Of a stretch of 64,000 nucleotides of DNA, positions 11,501 through 21,185 are shown piece after piece. Source of the stretch: Stichopus chloronotus. Taxonomy: Eukaryota; Echinodermata; Holothuroidea; Aspidochirotida; Stichopodidae. The stretch covers positions 19,842,302 through 19,906,301 of the forward strand of contig CM037840.1 in the NCBI GenBank assembly GCA_021234535.1, in the 5' to 3' direction. Under the pieces are notes generated by a model that saw nothing but the letters and a program-made list of their open reading frames with translations, was not told the origin of the DNA and searched no databases. The first letter of the stretch is position 1. Every line of letters starts with the position of its first letter. A program made the position numbers and the translations under genes.

Positions 11501-14500
11501 CATGTAGCTGTATTATCACGTGGGTGTGAAGTGGTATTTGTGTACTGAAGGTGTGATTCAGTATTGTATAGATTCAGTGTGGTTAATCACATTATTGTGT
11601 TATCGCTCAGTTGTGTTGCATCATCAGGTAGGTTTGAAAGCGCATAGTGGTGGTATCTCACACGTACGGTATCTCACTGGTGGCAGTTGGCCACCAGTGT
11701 GTGTCTGCAGTAATGCTACAGTGCTGCAGACGCAACAGTGACATGTGACATGTTTATAGTGCAGTGTGACATATGTATAGTGTGACACATAGTTCCTTGT
11801 AATGTAATACCCAGATGCACATATGACATTTGAACAGTGTGGTATGACACCTACAGTGGGTGCATTGCAATGTGACACTCTGATTTACTTTTGTGCATTA
11901 TCTATGCAGTGCAGTGACACATAGGCTGTTGTGATAACATATAAGTAATGAGACAGCAATTTACATTTTATCTGGTAGGTCATTCAAACTATAATCTGTT
12001 TTTAAAGACATAATGTCTTTGGTTTCTTAAAAAAATGTTACCATGATTTTGAAATCAAGAAGTTAACCAAATTATAATCTGATCCAACTGGATGATGGTG
12101 ATTTGAAAATCACACTGATTGTAAAATTTGTCAGAATATTTATAATAACCGGCTGTATCTGGGCATGTTGTCAACTTCATTAGAAAACACGCAATGTAGA
12201 AATTATATTTTTCCGAGAACTTGATGGAGTTGAAGAATTCTGAGGCATGGAAGAAAACTCTGCATTTGCTGGAAAAGCATTGAAGTGGCCAGCAAAAACA
12301 GTTGTTAAAACATTCACATCAAAACATGGAACAGTGAAAATTTATTTAAGTCAAATATTATGTTGGAAGTTTCATTCAGTTTTTTTTTTTAAATCTTTTT
12401 TAATACTTTTTTCCACATACATTTTGCTGTCTCATTGCTCTCATACTTTAATATTTCTCTGGGTCCAAAAATAGTATTTTTTTTTCATTCGTTAGCAACT
12501 TTGAAGAAACACATTTGAAAAAAGAAAGAAAAAAAGCAATGACTTTTCTCTCTAGTCAGTTTGATTTCAAAGTCATTGTTTGTCTGTGATGGTCTTAGAG
12601 CATTACTTGTAGTATAACTGATGACATAATAAACAGAATCAAAATATGTTTGTTATATTGTTTTTCTTAAAAATATCAATTTGAGGTGCTTACTTGGTAA
12701 AAATGTTTTTTCACAGATTCTTCACTACAGCTGGATGGAAGAAAGACATGCTCCCACACCAATGGAAGGTGTCTGGAAATCAAAGTTTTTAGTTCTTAAA
12801 GGACCAGATATAATGCTCTTTGATAATGCTCCTGTAAGTCACAGAGCTTTTCTTTTTTTCTTTTGATGGTGATGGTGATGCATAGTTGTTGACCATTCAT
12901 AGAAGTCGCACAGAAACCCAATCAAATATTAAAGATCATTCCGAGATGTGAAGGACAAAAGAAATACAAGTGTGTTTTGCAAAACGCTGATACATATCCA
13001 TACCCATCAGGATTTTCTGATCAAGCATATTCCATATTTAAAGGTCAGGATATTTTTGTGCTGACAAATAATTTCCTTTTTTCTGTCTCAGAATCAATAA
13101 TATTTTGATTAAAGGTGGATGGTCTGTTCCCTGGTGAATATGTAAAGTGCTACTGTAAAGCTCCTCAGAGAGATAGAGGGTCTTAAGAGTTTTCACACCA
13201 CAATCACTCCTCTGATATAATGTTTCCAGTTTCTGTTTTGACATTGCTTATCACCATGGCAACAACTGATGGAGCAGCCATATTAGTTCTCAAGAAAAGT
13301 TTTTAGAATTCAATTATGAGAGTTACCTTGTCATCTGTGAAGTTCAATCTTGTCCTTGATTTGACCTTTTCAAGTCATAGTTTATTTGTAAACTTGAAAT
13401 TAGAGTTCAGCACTAGCAATTTTAGCCTGTAGCTTAGGAAGGATATAACTTTAATGTATGTATAAGCTTATTTATAGAGTTGGGTTGTGATATGATGTAT
13501 AAAGTGGAAAATTATTTGATATTTATTTCACAACCCAAAGTCCCAACTGAGAAACAAGCTTTCTCAATATCGCAAACTGGCAGGTTTTGTTTGTGATCAC
13601 CAATGAGTGGCATTGATTGTCACCATTTTCTTCAACACTACTGAACTTCATGGCAACTACAACATTTTTTGAGTCAAGTACTCATGGCCATGTAATCACA
13701 ACCTCTGAAGCTACCTGAGACTTCTGCTTGGTATTGGTTTCAGTGATGTCCATAACTGCAACATACACACATATATTTGTGTCTAAAAATTGGATTATTT
13801 GCTCATAGTCTTAAGTTGTTAGATAGGCTAGGCCCAATGGAAACAAGGAAATATGGAGAAGCATTACTAGATTTTGACGTTATGATTTATTAAACTTGGA
13901 AGAGAAACAAAATTCAAACAGTTAAGTTCACAAAAAAGATACCCATGTATGGTTTCTAATAGGTTAAAAATTGCACAGTGGTCGTATCTGCTAGGGCCTT
14001 ACCAAGAATAAATAGGAAGCAAGACCAAAAGACACAAACAATGTGAAGTAAATACAGAAAGGTTTCTTTTGTTAAATGCCAATGCCTTTTTCTATTCCTA
14101 CATTTCTCCAAATTTTTATCTCTAAAATTATCTGTAAATTTTGTGGAAGCATTGGTGTCATTCAATAAATTTAAATTTCACATTTTGAAACATACGAAGC
14201 AGGTTAGGTTTGTTGGCCTGAGCTAAATAGGCACTTTTTCTTTTTCAAATTTTTAACATTGTGGAAATTGTTCCCACTCACTGTCCAGTCCATCCCTAAC
14301 CAGTTGCCTGCATACTTGACTGAATGCAAAGCTGGCCGACTTTGTTTATCTGAGTATGATAATTACACTTTTAACTAATGAGGGAGAGAGACTGCAAGAC
14401 TGTTCGGTATCTCATGTAACCATGGTTACCACCAGAACTACTTTCGTACAATTCCGATTGAGTAAAATTATAGGCTGGGAATGAAATGAGTCAATAAATT

Positions 14501-17500
14501 CAAATACTAAAAGGGACTGCCCTGAGACCCAAGAGATAAGCTGATTGGGGGGTGGGAGCTCACTCTCTCACTTTGTCTTATCGGAAAAACTTTCATATGT
14601 AAAAGGGACTTTTTCCAGAGAAACAGCATCTAGCACCAGATTTCTCAATTAAATTTGCAGACAGACCACTTGGCTAAATGATTTTGATATAATGCATCCT
14701 GGGAGTGGGGTATAAGGTTAGGGTGTCCCTTATGAAAAATTTTGCAAAATGGTGCAATTTCTTTTAAGTTATAACATGGGAGCAGATTTGCCTATTTTTG
14801 AGACAAAATCACTTTTGTCATCATGGTTAAAAAGTTTCTTTTCAATATTCTCCCAGTCCTTTTTGGGCACACCTCCAAACCATGTTGCTTGCTACTAGTG
14901 GCATGCACGCTACCATGAAGTCTGATCTAGCGGAACATTACTTCATTTAAAAAAAACATTGTTCCTGCTAAAGAAATTTGAAATTGTCAATAATGTGTTA
15001 TAAATGTAGAAAGAAGGATCTTTAAAGTCCATGGTATAAGTTGTAAACTGTTACTTATAACTTAATATTTTATTAAAAAAGAATGTAAGTACCATTTGAA
15101 ACTGATTGTGTATAATTTCTTTTAACCGTTCAGACTTCCAACCGAGACTGGGAGAGATGTGATCAAAAATACAAATTATATGAAGTCATCTCCAGAATAT
15201 TCAAGGTATGTTTCAACTTACAGTCTTGGAAGTAATCTGCATCCTCCCTCCTCTTTCCTTTTACTTGCTTTTATCATTGTACGTCATCAATATAATGCTC
15301 TGTTCTTCCTCATGATATCGTCATGGGGGAGGGGGGGGGTAAGGATGCAACTTCTGCAGCAGGATTCCTTGGTATTCTCCAGAGAGATGCTATTAGCAGT
15401 AATAGATGGAAACATTGGAGAGGGGATGAAATTCAAAGTGATCCAAAGATTTTCTCACTTTGGTTTGAAAAAATGATTGTTGCTAACTTGGATTGGTCAT
15501 TTCGTAGGCAAAAATTTATCCTAGTTCTGAGCTTATATTTGCTTTGAGCACTGTAGCAGTGTTTGTCAATGGAGTGTGCATCGTGTATTTGCGGCCCTGA
15601 TTTGACAAAGCTAGTGATACACTCAGACCGTATGACTGTCATTTTCAATATTCATTGGTTAGGAGTGATTGGTTGTTGTTAGTTAAATCTGTTAGGCTGT
15701 CATCAGGATGTAGGAACAGATCAAATTCATTTCAACCAACAGACGATTTTAAAGACTAACATGTTTCAGTTCTCTTGATAGTCTACTGCATCACTGATTC
15801 AAATTCTTTTAGAGGGCAGTAGTGGCGGTTATCTCTTCTTTCTTTCTTACATAAATAAAAACATGATCTCCTCGAACATGAAGCTGACGATGATGAAACA
15901 AACTTGATTGATAGGAAATTTGAAAAAATGAATTCGCAAAATGCAAGCAAATTTGACTGAGAGGTTTTCACATTTCTTTGACAGCTATTCAGTACTTGAT
16001 TAGTTCCTTTGTTAACAGAGGATGGGGGGACAACGATCTGATTTCAATGAAACATGAAAGCAGTATAAGGAATTTAGTCAAAGTGACAGATTGTTCCATT
16101 TCTTTGTTCAGAAGTGTTTTTTTTTCTCTCTTGACAGGATTCAGAGTTGATGGATAACAGACCTCACTGTTTTCTCCTCCAACCAGCAGAAGATGACCCC
16201 CTTTACCTCGGAGTAGAGACCAGAAATGAACTCAACATCTGGCAGAGTGCCATTTTACGAGCAACTCACATGGCTGTTACCAAATTAGGAGTAAGTGGAG
16301 AGAGAGGGATTCAAAGGACATAAATGTCTACAGTATTAACCTCAATGATGATAACGAATGAATGATGTATCTTGACCTATTGTCGAATACTGTTCACCAG
16401 TCTTAGAATTTAGAAGAGTTAAATTTTACAGAATACAATTATATATGTTAAAGGCTTAAGCTTTACGAAAAGTATTTTGTACGATGTAAGTCATGTATAC
16501 TGGCAATGACCCAACTTTATTTGTTTTTCTTGAAATGCTGTTTTTGAAATACTATTTCAAGAGACATAAGACCTACTTCTTTTGATCAGCACACTCCTTA
16601 TTCCTCCTTTTTTTTGGGAGGGGGTAGGGGGAGGGGGGTCAATTACCATCCTGCTTCAATCTTTCCTTTTTTCGGGGTCCACATCTGCTTTCTCTCTGTT
16701 TTTGTCATTCAGTTAATGTTTCTCTTACAGAGCAAAACTTATGGGTGTACATGGAAGCAGAAAGTGGCAGGTCTATGCCTTGACCTGGAGAACGGCTTTA
16801 CTCTTTTTGATGCCCAGAGTAAGGTGAGAATGTTTGAATGTTTGTCGTTCAGTAGCTAAAATAGACCTCATTATAAAATGGGAAAAATGTAACCTCCACC
16901 AAAATCTAATGCTTCAGTTTTTTATTTCATGTAAGTTTCTTTAAAATGAAGAATATATGAACTATTGAATAATTTGTGTGAGGGCTGTCATTTTAATACT
17001 GCTGCTATCTTTGTGAAAATTCTGGTAGTTGATTCTGCATCAGAATAACAGGAAAAATTTGCAACTCAGTCAAGCACTGGTACACAGTAAACAGCAATAA
17101 GAAGCACTGCAGTCTGCACAGATAGTGTCAAATTAAATCCTCCCATTTATTTCCAGGTCTCCATATATTCCTTTCTTCATTTAGTAACAACAGTTAATTC
17201 TATTGAGGTGCAAACTATTTTGCCTTTGTTCCTTTCGCAATTCTTGAGAGGTATAAGTTATATTTTGTTTCTGTTTTCCCTCCACCAGTCAATTGTTTGC
17301 AGCTATAAGTTATATTTTGTCTCTATTTTCCTTCTGCCAGTCAATCCTTTGGAGGTATAAGTTTTCTCAATTGAAGAATTCTGCTGATGATGGACAGAGC
17401 CAAGTCAAATTTCACTTTTTCAACAAATCAACTGGTCAGCTTGAAAGTCAGGTATAAACACCATCATATGTTTTTGCCAGGACTTACTTTCATAACATAG

Positions 17501-18792
17501 CCTTTTTTGCAAATGTACCCAAGGATTATCGCCTGTGATTTGAAAGGTATTAAAGGAATCCTTCACAAACAAAATGACTTTTTGCTGGTTGAAGCACTTT
17601 GAAAGTTAGAGGCTTCAGACGGATGCTGTTTTACCTTCTTTGCAGTTATATTGCCTTGCAAACCATGCAAAACCTCTTTAGTTCAGCCAATATGAAAACA
17701 TGAATATCCACATTCAATTAAGATAATTTTCTTTTGTGAAACCTGGAAATTCTTATTGACATGAAATTTAATTACTGCTATTATACTCCAAGACCCACCG
17801 TATCAAGTAAAGGTAAGCTGTGTAGTTGACTAATCATTGGCCAATCAACATCATTTAAGTCAACTAATCATTAAACAAGTAGCTCATGTAGAGCAATGCC
17901 TTGAAATGCCTTTCCATGGGAAGGATTACCACCAAAGAAGAGACTGAAACCCTGCTGCAACCTGCAGTGCAAATAAAGCATCAATAGCAATGTATGATTT
18001 GTGGGTATTATGTCACAACAGATTGATTTCTAGCACCAGGAGGCATACTTCAAAAGTTTACCAAAGTAATTCATTTTTCGGAATTTTGTGAGATATTTCT
18101 TATAAAATAAAAATATTGACTTGCACCCAAAATTGTTCGTCTCTTTTTAAGGGACATACGAAGGGATGGTGCGCAATTCCTTAAAAAAAGAAACTTCCAC
18201 CCTCTGCCATTCATAATTACTTTAAGCCCTTCCAGTTCAATTTTTTTCAATTGGTGCTGAATAAACTGTAATGCTTTGGATTTTCCCAGTATACCCATTT
18301 CAACACAATTTGATGGTGTATGAAAACCTTGAGAAATCTGGATGTTGTAAACCTGGAGATGTTGTAGGAATTTGACGTCTGCAAATGCCATTGGACTGTA
18401 TGAGAATATTCAATGCATTTAATGTGTTTATTATAGCAAACATCGATGACCTGTCAAGAAAGTTGAATAGATGCAAAAGAAAGTGTAGCAAGATCTAGAG
18501 AAATTCAAAGAGAAATCACTACATGTAAAATATTTATTTGAAAGAGATTTTTGTAAGTTGCTGTAGCTCTGCTGGAGATTTTTCCTCCTCATGTAATACC
18601 AGAAGTCAAATAGTCTCTCCATATCCTAACAGTCACTCTTTGTTTTTTCCTCTCTAGGAATTAGAATGTCCCCATCTAAGGACGCTGCTACACTGTACGC
18701 ATGCTTTCTTAGCCAGTAAACTTGCCTCTGTGGATCCGACATTTATGAAGAACATGAACGACGTCCCTGCTGAGCTCAAGGTCCCCTTTTGA
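5449..18792 (+). CDS. SNTG: gamma-syntrophin, 3' part of gene (10 exons, 5' exons outside window)
   Basis: Dystrophin-complex adaptor of the gamma-syntrophin class. CDS parts: 5449-5525, 5915-6060, 8591-8720, 8946-8984, 12717-12833, 15134-15205, 16138-16290, 16731-16823, 17341-17451, 18658-18792. They join in one frame with GT-AG introns and give 356 residues and a TGA stop. Order: a polar linker; the C-terminal part of the split PH1 domain (GTDKLR, then DWTRAISANI, the Trp helix that ends a PH fold); PH2 with WKSKFLVLKGPD; and the syntrophin-unique domain with GFTLFD, LWRYKFSQLK and LASVDPTFM. GTDKLR and ASVDPxFM point to gamma rather than alpha or beta syntrophin; SNTG1 and SNTG2 cannot be told apart here. 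PH1a and PDZ must lie left of position 1. Most introns are phase 0. Confidence 0.95.
5915..6060 (+). CDS. SNTG: gamma-syntrophin exon: PH1b start
   Basis: Encodes a linker ending KRWVDVGTIPLQMARVTRYQ and GTDKLR, a gamma-syntrophin signature. The donor AG|GTATAA leaves two bases of an Arg codon. A transposon starts only 50 bp downstream, in the intron. Confidence 0.9.
6110..7588. mobile_element. MITE family A, interrupted copy
   Basis: The ends are CAGGGTTTCCCCTGG and TAGGGGAAACCCTG, with a 5-bp target duplication CATGA at 6105-6109 and 7589-7593. The two outer pieces (6110-6211 and 7449-7588) are colinear with the uninterrupted 229-bp copy at 28711-28939. A 1.24 kb element sits in the middle. 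The 5-bp duplication fits Transib-like or 5-bp hAT-type elements; I leave the superfamily open. Confidence 0.85.
6212..7448. mobile_element. hAT-like non-autonomous element nested in MITE A
   Basis: The ends CAGGGTTGGAAAAAG and CTTTTTCCAGCCCTG form a 15-bp inverted repeat with one mismatch. They are flanked by TTCATATC and TTTATATC, an 8-bp target duplication with one mismatch. The uninterrupted MITE A copy shows the empty site. Interior ORFs resemble nothing known. A short hairpin CGGGTGCAAAGCACCCG lies near 7256-7272. Confidence 0.85.
7594..8590. other. gamma-syntrophin intron remainder
   Basis: AT-rich intron with a GT-rich microsatellite near 8103-8140. I see no exon or named repeat. Confidence 0.4.
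8591..8720 (+). CDS. SNTG: gamma-syntrophin exon: end of PH1b
   Basis: Encodes GFEVIAMNGASSGLL and DWTRAISANIATVN. These are the last strands and closing amphipathic helix of the split PH1 domain. The acceptor follows a long T tract. Confidence 0.95.
8946..8984 (+). CDS. SNTG: gamma-syntrophin 39-nt microexon
   Basis: Thirteen codons (IKVANSLLSASDH) with phase 0 at both ends, bridging PH1b and PH2. The acceptor TTTCAG and donor CAT|GTGAGC are clear. The equivalent vertebrate segment is a short linker of similar length. Confidence 0.85.
9328..9785. repeat. tandem array, about 112-bp unit, four copies
   Basis: Diverged copies begin near 9328, 9441, 9547 and 9662. Each has AGCAGCAGTGTATTAATG, then ATCACACCTGGTAATAACAT and ACTCCACCC. 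It lies wholly within the intron after the 39-nt exon. Confidence 0.8.
9786..11199. other. gamma-syntrophin intron, unremarkable
   Basis: AT-rich intronic sequence. I see no exon, RNA gene or clear repeat before the minisatellite that follows. Confidence 0.4.
11200..11530. repeat. 16-bp minisatellite, about 20 units
   Basis: Consensus CACATAGGTGCAGTAT, repeated head to tail with point changes and a few 1-2 bp indels. Degenerate units continue on both sides to about 11100 and 11900. It is transcribed as part of a gamma-syntrophin intron. Confidence 0.9.
11531..12716. other. gamma-syntrophin intron, degenerate array edge
   Basis: The first 400 bp keep scattered GTGCAGTGTGACAC words from the decayed minisatellite. 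The rest is AT-rich with no recognised feature up to the acceptor. Confidence 0.4.
12717..12833 (+). CDS. SNTG: gamma-syntrophin exon: PH2 first strands
   Basis: Encodes HYSWMEERHAP, a typical PH opening strand with a Trp, then VWKSKFLVLKGPDIMLFD. This corresponds to the gamma-syntrophin PH2 core. Both ends are phase 0. Confidence 0.94.
12834..15133. other. gamma-syntrophin intron
   Basis: A 2.3 kb AT-rich intron. It has a short GATGGT repeat just after the donor (about 12866-12880). No exon, RNA gene or classified transposon was seen. Confidence 0.4.
15134..15205 (+). CDS. SNTG: gamma-syntrophin exon: PH2 middle
   Basis: Twenty-four codons including RDWERCDQKYKLYEVISRIF, matching the gamma-syntrophin DWxRAxxxYxLxEV segment. 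Both ends are phase 0. Confidence 0.92.
15206..16137. other. gamma-syntrophin intron
   Basis: Holds a G-rich tract near 15324-15341 and otherwise ordinary AT-rich sequence. The open frames crossing it continue out of exon ends or are random. Confidence 0.4.
16138..16290 (+). CDS. SNTG: gamma-syntrophin exon: PH2 end
   Basis: Encodes DNRPHCFLLQPAEDD, YLGVETRNELNIWQSAILRA and a closing helix. The RPxCF strand and the W of the final PH helix are present. Both ends are phase 0. Confidence 0.95.
16731..16823 (+). CDS. SNTG: gamma-syntrophin exon: SU domain start
   Basis: Encodes SKTYGCTWKQKVAGLCLDLE followed by NGFTLFDAQSK. This is the start of the syntrophin-unique domain, which contributes to dystrophin-family binding. 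Both ends are phase 0. Confidence 0.95.
17237..17361 (+). repeat. tandem triplication of a splice acceptor region
   Basis: A 52-bp unit (TATAAGTTATATTTTGT, T/C tract, CCAG, TCAAT) runs at 17252-17303 and 17304-17355. A third partial copy of the exon start lies at 17237-17258. The last copy supplies the real acceptor of the exon at 17341. The upstream copy has its own CCACCAG|TCAA acceptor. Confidence 0.85.
17341..17451 (+). CDS. SNTG: gamma-syntrophin exon: SU domain middle
   Basis: Encodes SILWRYKFSQLKNSADDG and the following strand. This acceptor is the last of a tandem series. The 52 bp just upstream repeat the polypyrimidine tract, the AG and the first exon bases, but only the acceptor at 17339-17340 keeps the frame. 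Confidence 0.95.
17452..18657. other. gamma-syntrophin last intron
   Basis: A 1.2 kb AT-rich intron with no recognisable repeat. The minus-strand open frames here have no family match and cross no plausible exon. Confidence 0.4.
18658..18792 (+). CDS. SNTG: gamma-syntrophin last coding exon
   Basis: Encodes LRTLLHCTHAFLASKLASVD and a short tail ending VPF before TGA. It completes the syntrophin-unique domain. There is no C-terminal PDZ ligand or membrane segment. Confidence 0.95.
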   Translation, partial: ELECPHLRTLLHCTHAFLASKLASVDPTFMKNMNDVPAELKVPF

Positions 18793-19168
18793 TGACCCCA
18801 GCTGGTGTTTTGGGTTTATATGCAGAAAAGCATTATGGGAAGGGTCATGACGGGTCAAACAAATTTTAACCCTTCTTCCATGTTATATGCTTCCATTCAA
18901 AAGGCACATTATGCAAACAACAAACATTTTTATTTACTAAATCAAAGCAGTTGTTACATTTCTGGGTATCTTATTAACATCATCTACAAAAACTTTTCCC
19001 AAGCATTCTGTCCACCTAAGAGATAGGAATAAGATAGCCATTTATCGTAATTGGGGAGAAGAATAAGAGGTTGGGTACATTCACTGCATTATGTTGATGA
19101 AATAACCGACCACCATGTTTGTTCTGTGTTAGGGGTTAGGATTGTGGTGACCCTACGACTGTAGCTCA

Positions 19169-19262
19169 TGGATAACTGATAGGCTACTTTGATGTATAAC
19201 TGATGGGCTGATTCGATGTATAACTGATGGCGTACTCCCATGTATAGTTGATGGCCTACTCT
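19169..19262. repeat. short array, about 28-bp unit, four copies
   Basis: Units of the form GATGTATAACTGATGGCCTA, repeated about four times with substitutions. It probably lies in the gamma-syntrophin 3' UTR. Confidence 0.75.
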
Positions 19263-19869
19263 GGCAGGTAAAATGTGATAATGTTGTATTCAGTGGGTTT
19301 GCATATCCAGAACCTAGTTTGTTTTTGAAACAAAGCAATGCAAGTTACTACCATATGAAGAAGTGTTTGATTTGCCAAAGTCAGTGACAAAACAGTCTTT
19401 GATTTGATTCACCTGGTGAGATAGTATGTCCACTGCAGCAGATTATCTGTGTCCATGATGAAGTATCTCTAAAACTATGGTCAATGTTTGCTCTGTTACA
19501 TCTTGCACATACTAAGGTCAGTGGTAAAAACTGACTGTAAATGGAAGATTGCTAGGATAAAGGAACATGAATGTTGAGGAATGTTAACAGAGCCATCCGG
19601 TGGCTTCACAACAAAGCAATAATTGGAAAAGTGTGTTCATCATTTTTTTTTACCATTTAATTCACCCCTATGCTGCATTTCAGTTGGAGTTTGCATCTTA
19701 CTTACATTTTCAATGGTGCTGTTTATTTTTTTGGTGACATGAATTAATTTTTAATGCCCAAAGATAAAGTTAGATTAGTTCCAAGAAGATAGGTATTACT
19801 CATTGTAAATAATGAACTGTTGAAAGGAGATTATGGGGAAGTAAGTATGAATCTACTGATTCAAGTTGG

Positions 19870-19875
19870 AATAAA
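19870..19875 (+). terminator. candidate poly(A) signal of gamma-syntrophin
   Basis: A canonical AATAAA about 1.08 kb after the TGA stop. Transcript data would be needed to choose it over variant hexamers upstream. Confidence 0.3.
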
Positions 19876-20454
19876 AAGTTGCTTGCTCATCTGTCCTTCA
19901 TTCTGGCAACATTCAATAACATATCAATCACTGCAGCTATATGTTATGGTTTGATGTGTTTGTGTTATGACTGACTGAAAGAAGTGTGTCAAATCAACAT
20001 CCATCTTGACTTGTCAGAGAAAAAAAAAATCTGTTAATCATGGAATGTTTCAGGGTAGCCTGGATTGCATTTCTCTTGTGGTGGCTGTACTTAATGGAGT
20101 TGACATATCTTCTAGACATGTATTCTACCAAAACTTGAATATTATTTTAAGGGATACAACCTTTTCCTCTTAATTATTTACTTTTTACCAAAAACTTACT
20201 AATGTAGCCATTTCCAAAAGCAAATACTTTGTATCTATTTATACCTATGAATATGTATAATGCTATGAATATGTATAATTCTATGTAGATTGTCAACCAA
20301 TAATACACCGTATTGAATTTGTTGTTCTTTTTTCTTGTTTTTATTACAGTGTATATACAGTGTGTGAGACCGCCAATTATTTACCACTCAGATACAAATT
20401 GCTCCAGACACACATAGAATCAATACAGCATAACTAAATTAAAATGTATCTTCT

Positions 20455-20460
20455 TTTATT
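20455..20460 (-). terminator. candidate poly(A) signal of NPC1
   Basis: Reads AATAAA on the minus strand about 0.6 kb after the NPC1 stop. A second one sits near 20539, closer to the stop. Confidence 0.35.
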
Positions 20461-21066
20461 TCTCAATATGTACAGTTGTACTTTTAAGTAGATTTCTAGC
20501 TGATGAAACTTATGCTTACCAAGTAAGTATTCATTACCTTTTATTCCGAGATCATGTGTATATAATATTAACAATCTCATCATTAAATCCCAGCACATAT
20601 TTGTTCATAAATATATGACAAGGTGCATCTGTGTTGCAAATAGCAATGTAGCAAACAATAAGATTTTCAGACATGAATATAAAAAAGAAACAAAGCATAC
20701 CATTCTTGAAATGGGTAAAATAGAATAATCAACAAGGCTGTCAAAATGTTGCTCTTAACCTCTTGTTTCATAGGTTGTGATAATTTACTATTTTCATTCC
20801 TTTACTGGAAAGAAAGATCTCACCATCACAACAGACTCCTGATAAGGAGATTTTTTCCCCTAGCATCATAACATTGTTTAAGTCAGCTAACAGATTCTAA
20901 AGTGCAATTTATTCTCCGTGCCCTGGAGAGAAATACAAACACTTCGTTTACTCTACTGGACCTCATCCAAACCCACCCTGAGTGGCACCGAGTACTTTTG
21001 CATGGTTTGATTGAGCTGAGAGTAGCATTGACTCCATAATGTGTGGCTAATTGATTGTTTCCAGTC

Positions 21067-21185
21067 TTAACTGTGAATACTATTGTAGTCTCCTTGAATG
21101 CTACTATCAGACAACAATGGGCTTTGCTCTCCTGAAGGCGCACCAGAATTCTGCTTCCTGAATCTAGCCACATTGAGGCTCGGTC
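21067..21185 (-). CDS. NPC1: NPC1 exon 20: cytosolic tail and stop
   Basis: After a Gly codon completed by GA, it encodes [25 protein letters not shown] and a short extension ending NSIHS, then TAA. EQSPLL fits the [DE]xxxL[LI] lysosomal sorting rule. In human NPC1 the equivalent motif lies at the extreme C-terminus. Confidence 0.93.

Larger units (their letters stand above)
18793..21066. other. convergent 3' spacer between gamma-syntrophin and NPC1
   Basis: The two genes end tail to tail 2.3 kb apart. Candidate poly(A) signals are AATAAA at 19870-19875 for gamma-syntrophin. On the minus strand, TTTATT at 20455-20460 and near 20539 would serve NPC1. A short roughly 28-bp array lies at 19169-19262. 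Most of the stretch is probably 3' UTR of one gene or the other; no other gene is seen. Confidence 0.5.
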
